From Cyclobacteriaceae bacterium (GTDB lineage Bacteria; Bacteroidota; Bacteroidia; Cytophagales; Cyclobacteriaceae), in contig JAHBUB010000027.1 of the NCBI GenBank assembly GCA_019638285.1, positions 1 through 51,374 of the forward strand: a stretch of 51,374 nt of DNA, read 5' to 3'. Of this stretch, positions 1 through 7,857 are shown one piece after another. The notes beneath the pieces were generated by a model, which did no database searches, was not told the origin of the DNA, and worked only from the letters and a program-made list of their open reading frames with translations. The first letter of the stretch is position 1. Each line of letters starts with the position of its first letter. A program made the position numbers and the translations under genes.

Positions 1-2099
1 TAATATCTCCTCCAACATCATGTCCCTCACCGGGGTTGCATTGGCAATCGGGGTAATTGTTGATAACGGAATTATCATGTCGGAGAATGCTTACAAACAC
101 CTTAGTCAACGCTACGCTGAAGAAATGGCAAAAAAATCAGGGAACGCTTAAAAAGATAACTATGAAATTTCTTAAAATATTCTCCCGCAAAAAAGAAGAA
201 CCATGGATTACCGAAGAAGAGCGTCTTGCTGTGATCGAAAAATCAAGTAAGCAGGTTTCACGGGGAGTCTTCTACTCTACGATTATCATTATCACTTCAT
301 TTCTTCCGGTATTCATGCTTACCGGACAAGAGGGTAAACTGTTTCATCCGCTCGCATATACCAAAACCTTCATTATGATCGTGGATGCAGTATTGGTTGT
401 TACCCTTGCACCCGTACTTATTTCGTTTTTTATGAAAGGGAAATTTAAAGACGAACACTCTAACCCGGTAAACAGAATACTGGAGAAGGTCTATGAACCC
501 ATTATCCGCTGGTGTATGAAATGGCGCAAGACTACAATTGGAATTAACATCGCTGCACTCGTCATCAGCATTCCCTTAATCATCAGCCTTGGTTCAGAGT
601 TTATGCCTCCGCTTGATGAGCAATCCATTCTGTTCATGCCGGTTACACTTCCGGACATATCGAACGCAGAGGCAAAAAGAATTCTGCAGGTGCAAGATAA
701 ACTGATTCACTCAGTTCCCGAAGTTGACAAAGTACTTGGGAAGGCAGGTCGGGCCAGCACTGCGACCGATAATTCACCCATCAGCATGATCGAAACAATT
801 ATCATGCTGAAGCCAAAAAGTGAATGGCGACCGGGGATAACGAAAAAAGATATCGTTAATGAATTGGATGCTAAACTCCAAATTCCCGGAGTGGTTAACG
901 GATGGACGCAACCCATTATTAACCGCATCAATATGTTGGCTACCGGAGTTCGCACCGATGTAGGTGTAAAGGTGTATGGTCAGAATCTCGATACGATCTA
1001 TGCCGTTTCGGAAAAAGTTAAACTAGCCTTGGAAGGTATTCCGGGAGTGAAAGACCTTTATGTCGAGCCCATCACGGGAGGCAAATATTTGGTCATTGAT
1101 ATCAAACGTGAAGAGATTGGACGTTACGGCCTAAACATAGATGATGTAAACATGATGGTGGAGTCTGCTATCGGGGGTACACCCATCACGCGTACCATTG
1201 AAGGCCGTCAACGGTTTTCAGTGAATGTGCGGTTAGCACAAGACTACAGGAACAGCCTGGATCAACTTAAACGCATTCCGGTGCAAACTCCGGCCTTGGG
1301 TACAATCCCATTATCAGACGTTGCAGACCTTCGGTTTGAAGATGGCCCACCGATGATCAACTCAGAAAATGCTATGTTGCGCGGTGCTGTACTTTTTAAC
1401 GTTCGCGACCGTGACCTAGGCAGCACCGTACAGGAAGCTATTGATAAACTAAACAGTGACCTCTCAAGCCTTCCCAACGGATATTATATTGAGTGGAGCG
1501 GCCAGTACGAAAATCTTATCCGAAGCAAAAAAACATTAACGTTGATTGCTCCCATTGTTTTTATCATCATATTCCTCTCGCTCTACTTCGCTTTCCATTC
1601 TATTCGCGAAGCATTCTTTAGTTTGATCACTGTACCCTTCGCGCTTATTGGAGGGGCCTACATAATTTACTTCTGGGGTGTTCACTTGTCGGTAGCCGTA
1701 GCGGTTGGATTCATTGCCCTGTTCGGTATTGCCGTAGAGACTGGTGTTGTGATGGTAATCTATCTCAACGATGCAATGAGGCAACTGGTAGAGTTAAGAG
1801 GCAACTCGCGCGAAACCATTTCAATGATTGAATTGAAAGAATTTGTAATTGCCGGAGCGGCAAAACGCCTCAGACCAAAACTGATGACTGTGTCCGTTGC
1901 TCTATTTGGCCTCGTTCCGGTGTTGTGGGCTACCGGTGTAGGCAGCGATGTAATGAAACCCATTGTGTTGCCCATGATTGGAGGCGTACTCACCTCCTCC
2001 ACGCACATCCTTTTGGTGACGCCCCTAATCTTTTTGATGACCAAAGAATATGAGCTTAGAAAATTCGGAAAACTTGAAATCCATGAAATCAAACATTAA
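1..2099 (+). CDS. cusA: CusA-type heavy-metal RND efflux permease, C-terminal part, apparent frameshift
   Basis: Inner-membrane proton-driven pump of a CusCBA/CzcCBA tripartite system moving Cu(I)/Ag(I) or similar ions outward. The gene enters from the left edge. The first ~50 codons (from base 2) contain the TM4 segment with the proton-relay Asp (VIVDNGIIMSEN) and hit TAA at 149-151. The rest of the protein continues in the next frame (+1) from about base 130, in the variable loop before the conserved WITEEERL...EKSSKQVSRG segment. An A7 run at 130-136 is the likely shift site. Later features are the NMLATG segment, the periplasmic pore domains and a C-terminal TM bundle. Of the three Met ligands of E. 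coli CusA, two have counterparts (codons 933-935 and 1353-1355); the third aligns with Pro at 1182-1184. An ATG at 163 could restart a fragment if the shift is real. The next gene overlaps the stop by 17 bases. Confidence 0.88.
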
Positions 2100-3336
2100 A
2101 ACTATAATGCTAGCCTGGCTGGCGCTTTGGAGCAGTCTCACCGCCCAGGCACAGCAACGATTAAAGTTGGACAGCATCCTCACTGTGATTCATCGGAACA
2201 ATCCCATGTTGCAGGAATATCGATACAAAGCACAAGCACTAAATGAAATCTCTAAAGGTGCGAAAAGTTGGATGGCCCCGATGGTTGGACTGGGAACTTT
2301 TATGACCCCCTATCCTGGTCAAATGGTGATGGATGAAAGGGATAAAGGATCTGTGATGATCTCCGCTGAACAATCTATCCCCAATCCGTCAAAACTAATG
2401 GCCAATCAGCAGTTACTCTCCTCAAAAGCTGCTATTGAAGAGGCCGCTGGTTCATTCACATTCAACGAACTGAGGTCGCAGGCAAAAATAGCATTTTATG
2501 ATTGGTTTGTTTTGGAAAAGAAGCTGCTGATCCTTCGCGAGAATCAGGAAATCATTCAACTCATGTTCAACATTGCCAAAGCACGGTATCCCTATAACCA
2601 AAGTCCCTTAGGCAACAGCTTCAAGGCAGAAGGACGATTGCATGAAGTCGAGAATATGATCTTTATGACAGAAAATGAAATCATTCAGAAAAACATTGCA
2701 CTCAATGCATTGATGAACCTGCCCAAAGATGTTCGCTTTGCCATCGATACCGTCTTCCGGGAGTTTGGTCCGGTAGAACTTGCTGTAGACACTACGTTAC
2801 TGGCAAACACCCGTAGCGATATCCGGCAACTCAATAACACCATTCAAACGATGCGTTATGCTGTGAAGTTGGAAGGCTATCAGGCCAAGCCGGACTTTAG
2901 AATCCGATATAACCACATGGCTCCATTGGGGCAGATGATGCCCAGCGCTTACACAATTGAGGGTATGGTTTCTATACCCATCGCTCCATGGTCTTCGAAA
3001 ATGTACAAGGCCAACGTACGAGGAATGAATCTCCAAATTGAAGCGATGAAACGTGGGCGCGAAGCTATTCTGAACGAAGCACAAGGAATGGCTGCGGGAA
3101 TGGCTTGGGAAATACAAACCACCAGAAAGCAACTGGACAACTACGAGCAAAAAATAATTCCGGCACTTGACAGAAACTACGAGACCGTAATGCTGGCATA
3201 CGAAGAGAACCGCGAGGAGTTGCCTATTGTAATTGATGCATACGAAGCCCTCATCATGGCACAAATCCAATACTTAGATGTGATGAGAAGATATTATCAG
3301 ATGATCGTGAGTTATGAAAAACAATTGGAAAAATAA
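2083..3336 (+). CDS. TolC-family outer-membrane channel (CusC-like)
   Basis: Outer-membrane factor of the metal RND pump. The N-terminus is a Sec signal (basic MKSNIK, hydrophobic core MLAWLALW, cleavage near TAQA/QQ). The 417-residue length and the long amphipathic helices with repeated Leu/Ala/Glu spacing fit the two-repeat TolC fold. The region near residues 20-60 (LDSILTVIHRNNPMLQEYRY) is the usual first helix of the family. An upstream in-frame ATG at 2050 lies inside cusA and would bury the signal peptide, so 2083 is preferred. It sits directly between the permease and two adaptors, overlapping cusA by 17 bases, which suggests co-translation. The metal specificity of the channel cannot be read from this sequence. 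Confidence 0.9.
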   Translation: MKSNIKTIMLAWLALWSSLTAQAQQRLKLDSILTVIHRNNPMLQEYRYKAQALNEISKGAKSWMAPMVGLGTFMTPYPGQMVMDERDKGSVMISAEQSIPNPSKLMANQQLLSSKAAIEEAAGSFTFNELRSQAKIAFYDWFVLEKKLLILRENQEIIQLMFNIAKARYPYNQSPLGNSFKAEGRLHEVENMIFMTENEIIQKNIALNALMNLPKDVRFAIDTVFREFGPVELAVDTTLLANTRSDIRQLNNTIQTMRYAVKLEGYQAKPDFRIRYNHMAPLGQMMPSAYTIEGMVSIPIAPWSSKMYKANVRGMNLQIEAMKRGREAILNEAQGMAAGMAWEIQTTRKQLDNYEQKIIPALDRNYETVMLAYEENREELPIVIDAYEALIMAQIQYLDVMRRYYQMIVSYEKQLEK

Positions 3337-3337
3337 T

Positions 3338-4684
3338 ATGCAACGTGCGATTGATAAAAGTCTGAAAGCATTTGCTCTCCTTATCGTAATGATGGGTTTG
3401 GTTGCAGCATGTAATTCAGAAAAGGACAAAGAGGTGCATGCTCACGATGAATACACCTGCCCCATGCATCCCCAGATTACTCAGGATAAACCGGGAACTT
3501 GCCCCATCTGCGGAATGGATTTGGTAAAGAAGTCTGGCGCAGAACAACCGGTAGCCGTATCGGAGGAAATGAAAGATCTGATCAAGCCTACGAATAGCTC
3601 TGTGGTAGCTGCTATTGAGATGATTCGGCCGGAAAGAAAAACGCTGCCAGTCAATGTCACAGCCCCGGGAGTAATCAGCTATGATACCCGTAAAACCTAC
3701 TCGGTGCCTGTGCGCTTTGGCGGACGCATTGAAAAGCTTTATCTGAAATACAACTATCAACCCGTGAGAAAAGGCCAGGTGATCATGGAGATATATAGTC
3801 CGGAATTGATTACTGCGCAACGAGAGTTACTCTACGTGGTAAGCCAGCATAAGGAACAATTCGAAATCATCGAGTCTGCAAAACAGAAACTACAATTACT
3901 GGGACTTACTAAAGATCAAATAGAGAACATCATCAAGACCGGAAAAGAATCCTTTGCGTTCCCGGTGTTCAGCCCTTACTCTGGGTACATCGTGGAGTCA
4001 AACGTGTCTCTTCCTGAAGCCAGCACGGCAAGTGGTGCATCATCAACATCCATGAGCGGAGGTGGAATGAATAAAAAATCAGGAGGCGCTATGGGTGGAG
4101 GGGTGCAGCCAAGCAATGCAATGAATTCGGCAAATTCATCACTGGCCACGGGCGGGCAATTTTCAACTCGCGAAGGTATGTATGTGTCCACAGGGCAAAG
4201 TCTCTTCAAAGTCGTAGATGGTACTCGCCTTTGGGCTGAACTGTATTTCCCCGCGAAGGAAGGTGCGCAGATCAGAAAAGGTGTGCTCATTGAACTCCAC
4301 ATTAAAGGTACACCCGAAGCGATACAGGCAAAGGTGGACTTTATTCAGCCATTTTTCAGCGAGGGCAAACAATTCCTGCAAGTTAGATCCTACATCAATG
4401 CTATCGCCACTGAAATCCGTGTTGGACAACTTTTAACGGCTCATGTTACTGAGACACATAACCAGGCACTGTGGATCCCGAAAAAGGCAATTCTTGATCT
4501 TGGAGTTCAGCAAATAGTTTTCATCAAAGAGAAGGCAACCTACATTCCCTTTAAAGTAAAAACAGGAGTAGAGACGGATGGCTGGATTGAAATTACTGAA
4601 GGGTTAGATGAGTCGATGGAGATTGCCGCCAATGCTCAATACCTGGTAGACAGCGAGAGTTTTATAAAAGTAATTAACCCATAA
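3338..4684 (+). CDS. cusB: CusB-type periplasmic adaptor lipoprotein with N-terminal heavy-metal-binding domain
   Basis: Membrane-fusion protein linking the RND permease to the TolC channel. A lipoprotein signal ends at Cys25 (LVAAC). It is followed by a heavy-metal-binding domain (HMBD) with C41-P-M-H-P and C55-P-I-C58-G-M, which may capture the ion. Next come the lipoyl/barrel-sandwich halves, a helical hairpin (about 160-210) and the beta-barrel and membrane-proximal domains. A Gly/Ser/Met-rich insert of about 55 residues (about 225-280, bases 4011-4180) interrupts the second lipoyl half; this is unusual and could be a flexible Met donor. The start is ambiguous: ATG 3314 overlaps tolC by 23 bases, while ATG 3338 starts one base after the tolC stop and gives a compact lipoprotein signal, so it is preferred. 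A second adaptor follows after 5 bases. Confidence 0.88.
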   Translation: MQRAIDKSLKAFALLIVMMGLVAACNSEKDKEVHAHDEYTCPMHPQITQDKPGTCPICGMDLVKKSGAEQPVAVSEEMKDLIKPTNSSVVAAIEMIRPERKTLPVNVTAPGVISYDTRKTYSVPVRFGGRIEKLYLKYNYQPVRKGQVIMEIYSPELITAQRELLYVVSQHKEQFEIIESAKQKLQLLGLTKDQIENIIKTGKESFAFPVFSPYSGYIVESNVSLPEASTASGASSTSMSGGGMNKKSGGAMGGGVQPSNAMNSANSSLATGGQFSTREGMYVSTGQSLFKVVDGTRLWAELYFPAKEGAQIRKGVLIELHIKGTPEAIQAKVDFIQPFFSEGKQFLQVRSYINAIATEIRVGQLLTAHVTETHNQALWIPKKAILDLGVQQIVFIKEKATYIPFKVKTGVETDGWIEITEGLDESMEIAANAQYLVDSESFIKVINP

Positions 4685-4689
4685 CAACG

Positions 4690-6393
4690 ATGAAAACTAC
4701 AATCCAATATTTAGTTGTTAGTGTCATCATACTACTGACAGGATGCAATGGAAAGAACAACAACGGTCAGTCTTCTGAAATAAAACAAACCTATACGTGC
4801 CCCATGCACCCGCAGATCGTGCAGGATAAACCCGGGACATGTCCAATCTGCGGAATGGATTTGGTGGTGGTGAATGCAGGGGGAGATAAGTCAGAGGTTA
4901 CGCTCAGCGAAAGCCAGATAGAACTTGCCAACATTACTGTGCAACGGGTGTCGGTTCAGGAGATTGGAAACAGCATACTCCTGAACGGCCGTCTCCGTGC
5001 TGACGAGACACAGACGGAAGTAGTGAGCACACGAGTTCCGGGCAGGATTGACAAACTCTTCATCAAAGAGACAGGCATTCCAATAAATCAAGGTCAACTG
5101 ATTTATGAAATTTACAGTGAACAACTGCTCACCTATCAGAATGAATATTTACTCGCTCTCGCACAATCCCAATCCATCGACAATAAACGTTACTCTTCTT
5201 ACCTGGAAGCTTCCAGGAAGAAGTTATGGCTGTATGGAATGACAGAACATCAGATTGAAGAACTGTCCAAATCGAAAGCCACTAATCCTCGAATACAATT
5301 CGTTGCTCCCGCCTCTGGCATCATTACCGAAATACCCGTAACAGAAGGACAATATGTTGCCGAAGGCGCAGCCATTTATCGCTTAGAAAAACTTAGCAAA
5401 CTCTGGGTGGAAGCGGAAATGTATCCACGGGAAGCATCGCTGATAAAATTGGGCGACCGCATAATCATTTATGTTAACGGATTCGAGAATCAACCTATTG
5501 AAAGCAAAGTCATCTTTCTCTCCCCGGAATACAGGCAGTCCAGCCAGATTTTTGTATTACGCGCTTCACTTACCAATACTGATTATCGCTTTGTGCCCGG
5601 CATGCAGGCGGAGATCGTTTTCGAGCACTCAAAAAAGAAAGCACTGACTTTACCTGCTGATGCTGTTATCCGCGAAGAGTCGGGCAATCATGTGTATAGA
5701 ATAACCGGTGTTGGCAAGTACCGTCCACAGATGATCACCACCGGACTGGAAAATTTTAACAAAGTTGAGATTACCAGTGGTGTGGAAGAAGGTGACTCAA
5801 TTGTTGTGACGGGCGCCTACTTATTGTATAGTGAGATCGTACTCAAGAAGGGAGTTAACCCAATGGCTGGCCATAAGCACGATGAGGTAGCTGTGCAAGC
5901 AAGTGATGCCAAGCAAGTTCCAAAGACGGAAACGCCAATGTCGGTAGATCAGGCATTTATACAACAACTCAACGAATTGCTGACACCTTATCTAAAAATC
6001 GAAGAGGCGTTGGTAGCATCGGACGCCAATTCCGCTTCTGCTCAAACAAGGGCTTTCAATACTGCTTTGAAAGATGTGGATATGGGTTTGGTAAAAGGAG
6101 ACGCACATGTTAAATGGATGGAGCAGTTGAAAAATCTGGAGATGGCTACCAAACTCATTTTGTCTGCCAAAGATATAGAGATTCAACGGGCAGCCTTTTC
6201 TCAACTCACTAATACTCTTTATTCATCCATTAAGACATTCGGAGTGCAGGGACTTAATGCATACTACCAGTTTTGCCCAATGGCATTCGATAACAAAGGT
6301 GCTTTCTGGATCAGTGATGTAAAGGAAATCAGCAATCCCTATTTCGGTGAGAAAATGCTGCGTTGTGGAGAAACAAAAGAGACTTTAAATTAA
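4690..6393 (+). CDS. CusB-type adaptor lipoprotein with HMBD and C-terminal DUF3347 domain
   Basis: Second adaptor of the same pump cluster, 567 residues, longer than a plain CusB (about 400-450). Order: lipoprotein signal to Cys19 (LLTGC), HMBD with C37-P-M-H-P and C51-P-I-C54-G-M, barrel-sandwich, helical hairpin (about 145-195), beta-barrel and membrane-proximal domains up to about 400, a His-containing linker (GHKHDE), then a DUF3347 domain from about 420 to the end. That domain ends with an FCPMAF motif and a conserved NPYFGEKMLRCG segment, giving Cys, Met and possibly His ligands. A stand-alone secreted DUF3347 protein lies 0.85 kb downstream. Two tandem adaptors with different tails suggest a mixed adaptor ring or different loading roles; this is inference. 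Confidence 0.9.
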   Translation: MKTTIQYLVVSVIILLTGCNGKNNNGQSSEIKQTYTCPMHPQIVQDKPGTCPICGMDLVVVNAGGDKSEVTLSESQIELANITVQRVSVQEIGNSILLNGRLRADETQTEVVSTRVPGRIDKLFIKETGIPINQGQLIYEIYSEQLLTYQNEYLLALAQSQSIDNKRYSSYLEASRKKLWLYGMTEHQIEELSKSKATNPRIQFVAPASGIITEIPVTEGQYVAEGAAIYRLEKLSKLWVEAEMYPREASLIKLGDRIIIYVNGFENQPIESKVIFLSPEYRQSSQIFVLRASLTNTDYRFVPGMQAEIVFEHSKKKALTLPADAVIREESGNHVYRITGVGKYRPQMITTGLENFNKVEITSGVEEGDSIVVTGAYLLYSEIVLKKGVNPMAGHKHDEVAVQASDAKQVPKTETPMSVDQAFIQQLNELLTPYLKIEEALVASDANSASAQTRAFNTALKDVDMGLVKGDAHVKWMEQLKNLEMATKLILSAKDIEIQRAAFSQLTNTLYSSIKTFGVQGLNAYYQFCPMAFDNKGAFWISDVKEISNPYFGEKMLRCGETKETLN

Positions 6394-6397
6394 AGTT

Positions 6398-6535
6398 ATG
6401 GCTAAACCTTGTTGCGAAAATGGCAATCCTAAGCCACCTCCAGTTTGGAGAGTATGGTCAAGACGAATAGTCTATGCTGTCCTGGTCGGAATTGTACTGT
6501 TCGTTCTTTTGAGTCAACTTATGCATAATCAATAA
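6398..6535 (+). CDS. 45-residue single-span membrane protein with N-terminal CC pair
   Basis: Small ORF starting 4 bases after the DUF3347 adaptor and ending 10 bases before the methyltransferase, so it fits the operon exactly. The product begins MAKPCCENGNPKPPPVW, followed by a basic stretch (WSRR) and one hydrophobic span (about residues 24-41), ending MHNQ. The basic patch before the span predicts a cytoplasmic N-terminus with the vicinal cysteines inside, where they could bind Cu(I), Ag(I) or another soft metal. No family is recognised. Small size makes the coding claim moderate; gap-filling position, standard ATG, clean membrane topology and the metal-operon context support it. Confidence 0.6.
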   Translation: MAKPCCENGNPKPPPVWRVWSRRIVYAVLVGIVLFVLLSQLMHNQ

Positions 6536-6545
6536 CATATAATAA

Positions 6546-7211
6546 ATGAAAGAAAACAAAAACTATATACCCGCATTAAAGTACGACTGGCTCACAAAAG
6601 TCTATGACCCCGTGTTACAGTTTACCATGCCAGAGCGGAAATTTAAGTCCGCATTGATCCGGCAAATGGAGATCAAACCAAATGACCGGATTCTTGATTT
6701 TGGTTGCGGCTCGCTTACGCTCTCAATCATGGCGGCTCAGAGACATCCGAACGCAATATTTTTTGGTGTGGACATTGATGCAAAAATTATATCCGTTGCG
6801 AGAGAGAAACTTTCAAAGACGAAACTGACCATTGATCTGCAACAGTACGATGGCAGTAAACTGCCTTACCCGGACAACTCGTTCGATCACGTGATGTCAA
6901 GCCTGGTGTTTCATCACCTCACGCTGCGCCAGAAATATTTTGCGTTGGAAGAAATCCGTAGAGTGCTTAAGCCTTCCGGAGAATTTCACATAGCAGATTT
7001 TGGTAAACCGGCTAGTGCACTACAGAGGGTAGGATTTTATGCCGTTCAACTTTTGGATGGATTTCAGACAACGACTGATAACGTTGAGAATTTGTTAGCC
7101 AAAGCCATCAAAGAAACTTTTCAAGAGGCTGAAGAGACTGCGCATTTTAAGTCGATGGTCGGCACAGTAAGACTTATCAAGGCAACAAAAAAGAACAATG
7201 CAATACTATAA
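6546..7211 (+). CDS. Class I SAM-dependent methyltransferase (copper-island paralogue 1)
   Basis: Cytosolic Rossmann-fold methyltransferase of the type 11/UbiE-like group, 221 residues. Motif I is D51-F-G-C-G-S; the acidic end of strand 2 is GVDID (about 73-77); motif II/III region is LPYPDNSFDHV followed by SSLVFHHL; EIRRVLKPSGEFHIADFG is the post-II segment. The substrate is not evident. It lies in the metal operon 10 bases after the CC peptide. A close paralogue at 11724-12400 shares the same N-terminus (YIPALK-DWLTK-YDPV), which is not a generic methyltransferase feature and suggests a dedicated function here. There is no cluster of cysteines as in ArsM, so arsenite methylation is not supported. 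Confidence 0.88.
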   Translation: MKENKNYIPALKYDWLTKVYDPVLQFTMPERKFKSALIRQMEIKPNDRILDFGCGSLTLSIMAAQRHPNAIFFGVDIDAKIISVAREKLSKTKLTIDLQQYDGSKLPYPDNSFDHVMSSLVFHHLTLRQKYFALEEIRRVLKPSGEFHIADFGKPASALQRVGFYAVQLLDGFQTTTDNVENLLAKAIKETFQEAEETAHFKSMVGTVRLIKATKKNNAIL

Positions 7212-7234
7212 TTAAACTTAAACATGTAACAATT

Positions 7235-7744
7235 ATGAAAACAAAAATGATGATGCTTATCCTGGTTCTAGGCAGCTGGGGAGCTTTTGCACAACATGAT
7301 CATGCCGGGCACGATCAGAAGAAGACTGACCAAACGATGGTCATGTTTAAAGACGCCAAACTGGGGAAAGCATATGAACATTACATTCATGTGAAGAATG
7401 CTTTGGTAGCCTCTGATAGTGAGGGAGCCAAGACTGGAGCCAATGTATTGAATAAAGCTTTGAAAGATGCCAAAGCCTCAGTAGCCTCAATTGATGCGGC
7501 AACAAAATTGGCAAGTACTTCCGATCTCGAAGAGCAACGCAAATTGTTCAGCACACTTAGTAACGAAATGGCCACATTGGTAAAGGACGGAAAGTTGTCA
7601 ATGGGTATGCTTTATCTTGAGTACTGTCCCATGGCGAACAATAACATAGGTGCCTATTGGCTCTCCAATGAAAAGGAAATTAAGAATCCTTATTTCGGAG
7701 ACAAAATGCTGAAATGCGGTAGTGTAAAAGAAATGATTCACTAA
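7235..7744 (+). CDS. Secreted DUF3347 protein, putative periplasmic copper-binding accessory
   Basis: Sec signal (MKTKMMMLILVLGSWGAFA) followed by a His-rich mature N-terminus (QHDHAGHDQKK) and one DUF3347 domain of about 125 residues. It is clearly related to the C-terminal domain of the adaptor at 4690-6393: both share ALVASD, NKALKDA/NTALKDV, a CPMA motif and NPYFGxKML(K/R)CG. The conserved Cys, Met and His residues suggest metal binding, perhaps handing ions to the adaptor, but no activity is established from sequence. It starts 23 bases after the methyltransferase and is followed by a 113-base gap with a weak hairpin before the oxidase gene. Confidence 0.87.
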   Translation: MKTKMMMLILVLGSWGAFAQHDHAGHDQKKTDQTMVMFKDAKLGKAYEHYIHVKNALVASDSEGAKTGANVLNKALKDAKASVASIDAATKLASTSDLEEQRKLFSTLSNEMATLVKDGKLSMGMLYLEYCPMANNNIGAYWLSNEKEIKNPYFGDKMLKCGSVKEMIH

Positions 7745-7789
7745 TGCGGATGGAGATGTGACGGAGTTAACGCAAGTTGAACGTCTCAC

Positions 7790-7824
7790 TCAACACGCGT
7801 ATTGTTGATCGCTTATTTTTTTTT
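7790..7824 (+). terminator. Weak hairpin plus T-run
   Basis: TCAACA (7790-7795) pairs with TGTTGA (7803-7808) around a 7-base loop; a long T-run begins 4-5 bases later. The stem is short and A/T-rich, so termination may be partial. It lies between the DUF3347 gene and the oxidase gene. Confidence 0.25.
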
Positions 7825-7857
7825 AAATCAGGACAACGCTAAAAAATATCTAAAGAA

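Noticed and set aside
130-160. Programmed -1 frameshift at the A-run of cusA
   Set aside because: The needed shift is +1 (frame of base 2 to frame of base 3), opposite to a -1 slip, and no stimulatory hairpin is seen.
2797-3270. 157-residue minus-strand frame in the TolC gene
   Set aside because: Shadow of a well-supported outer-membrane channel; no signal or domain.
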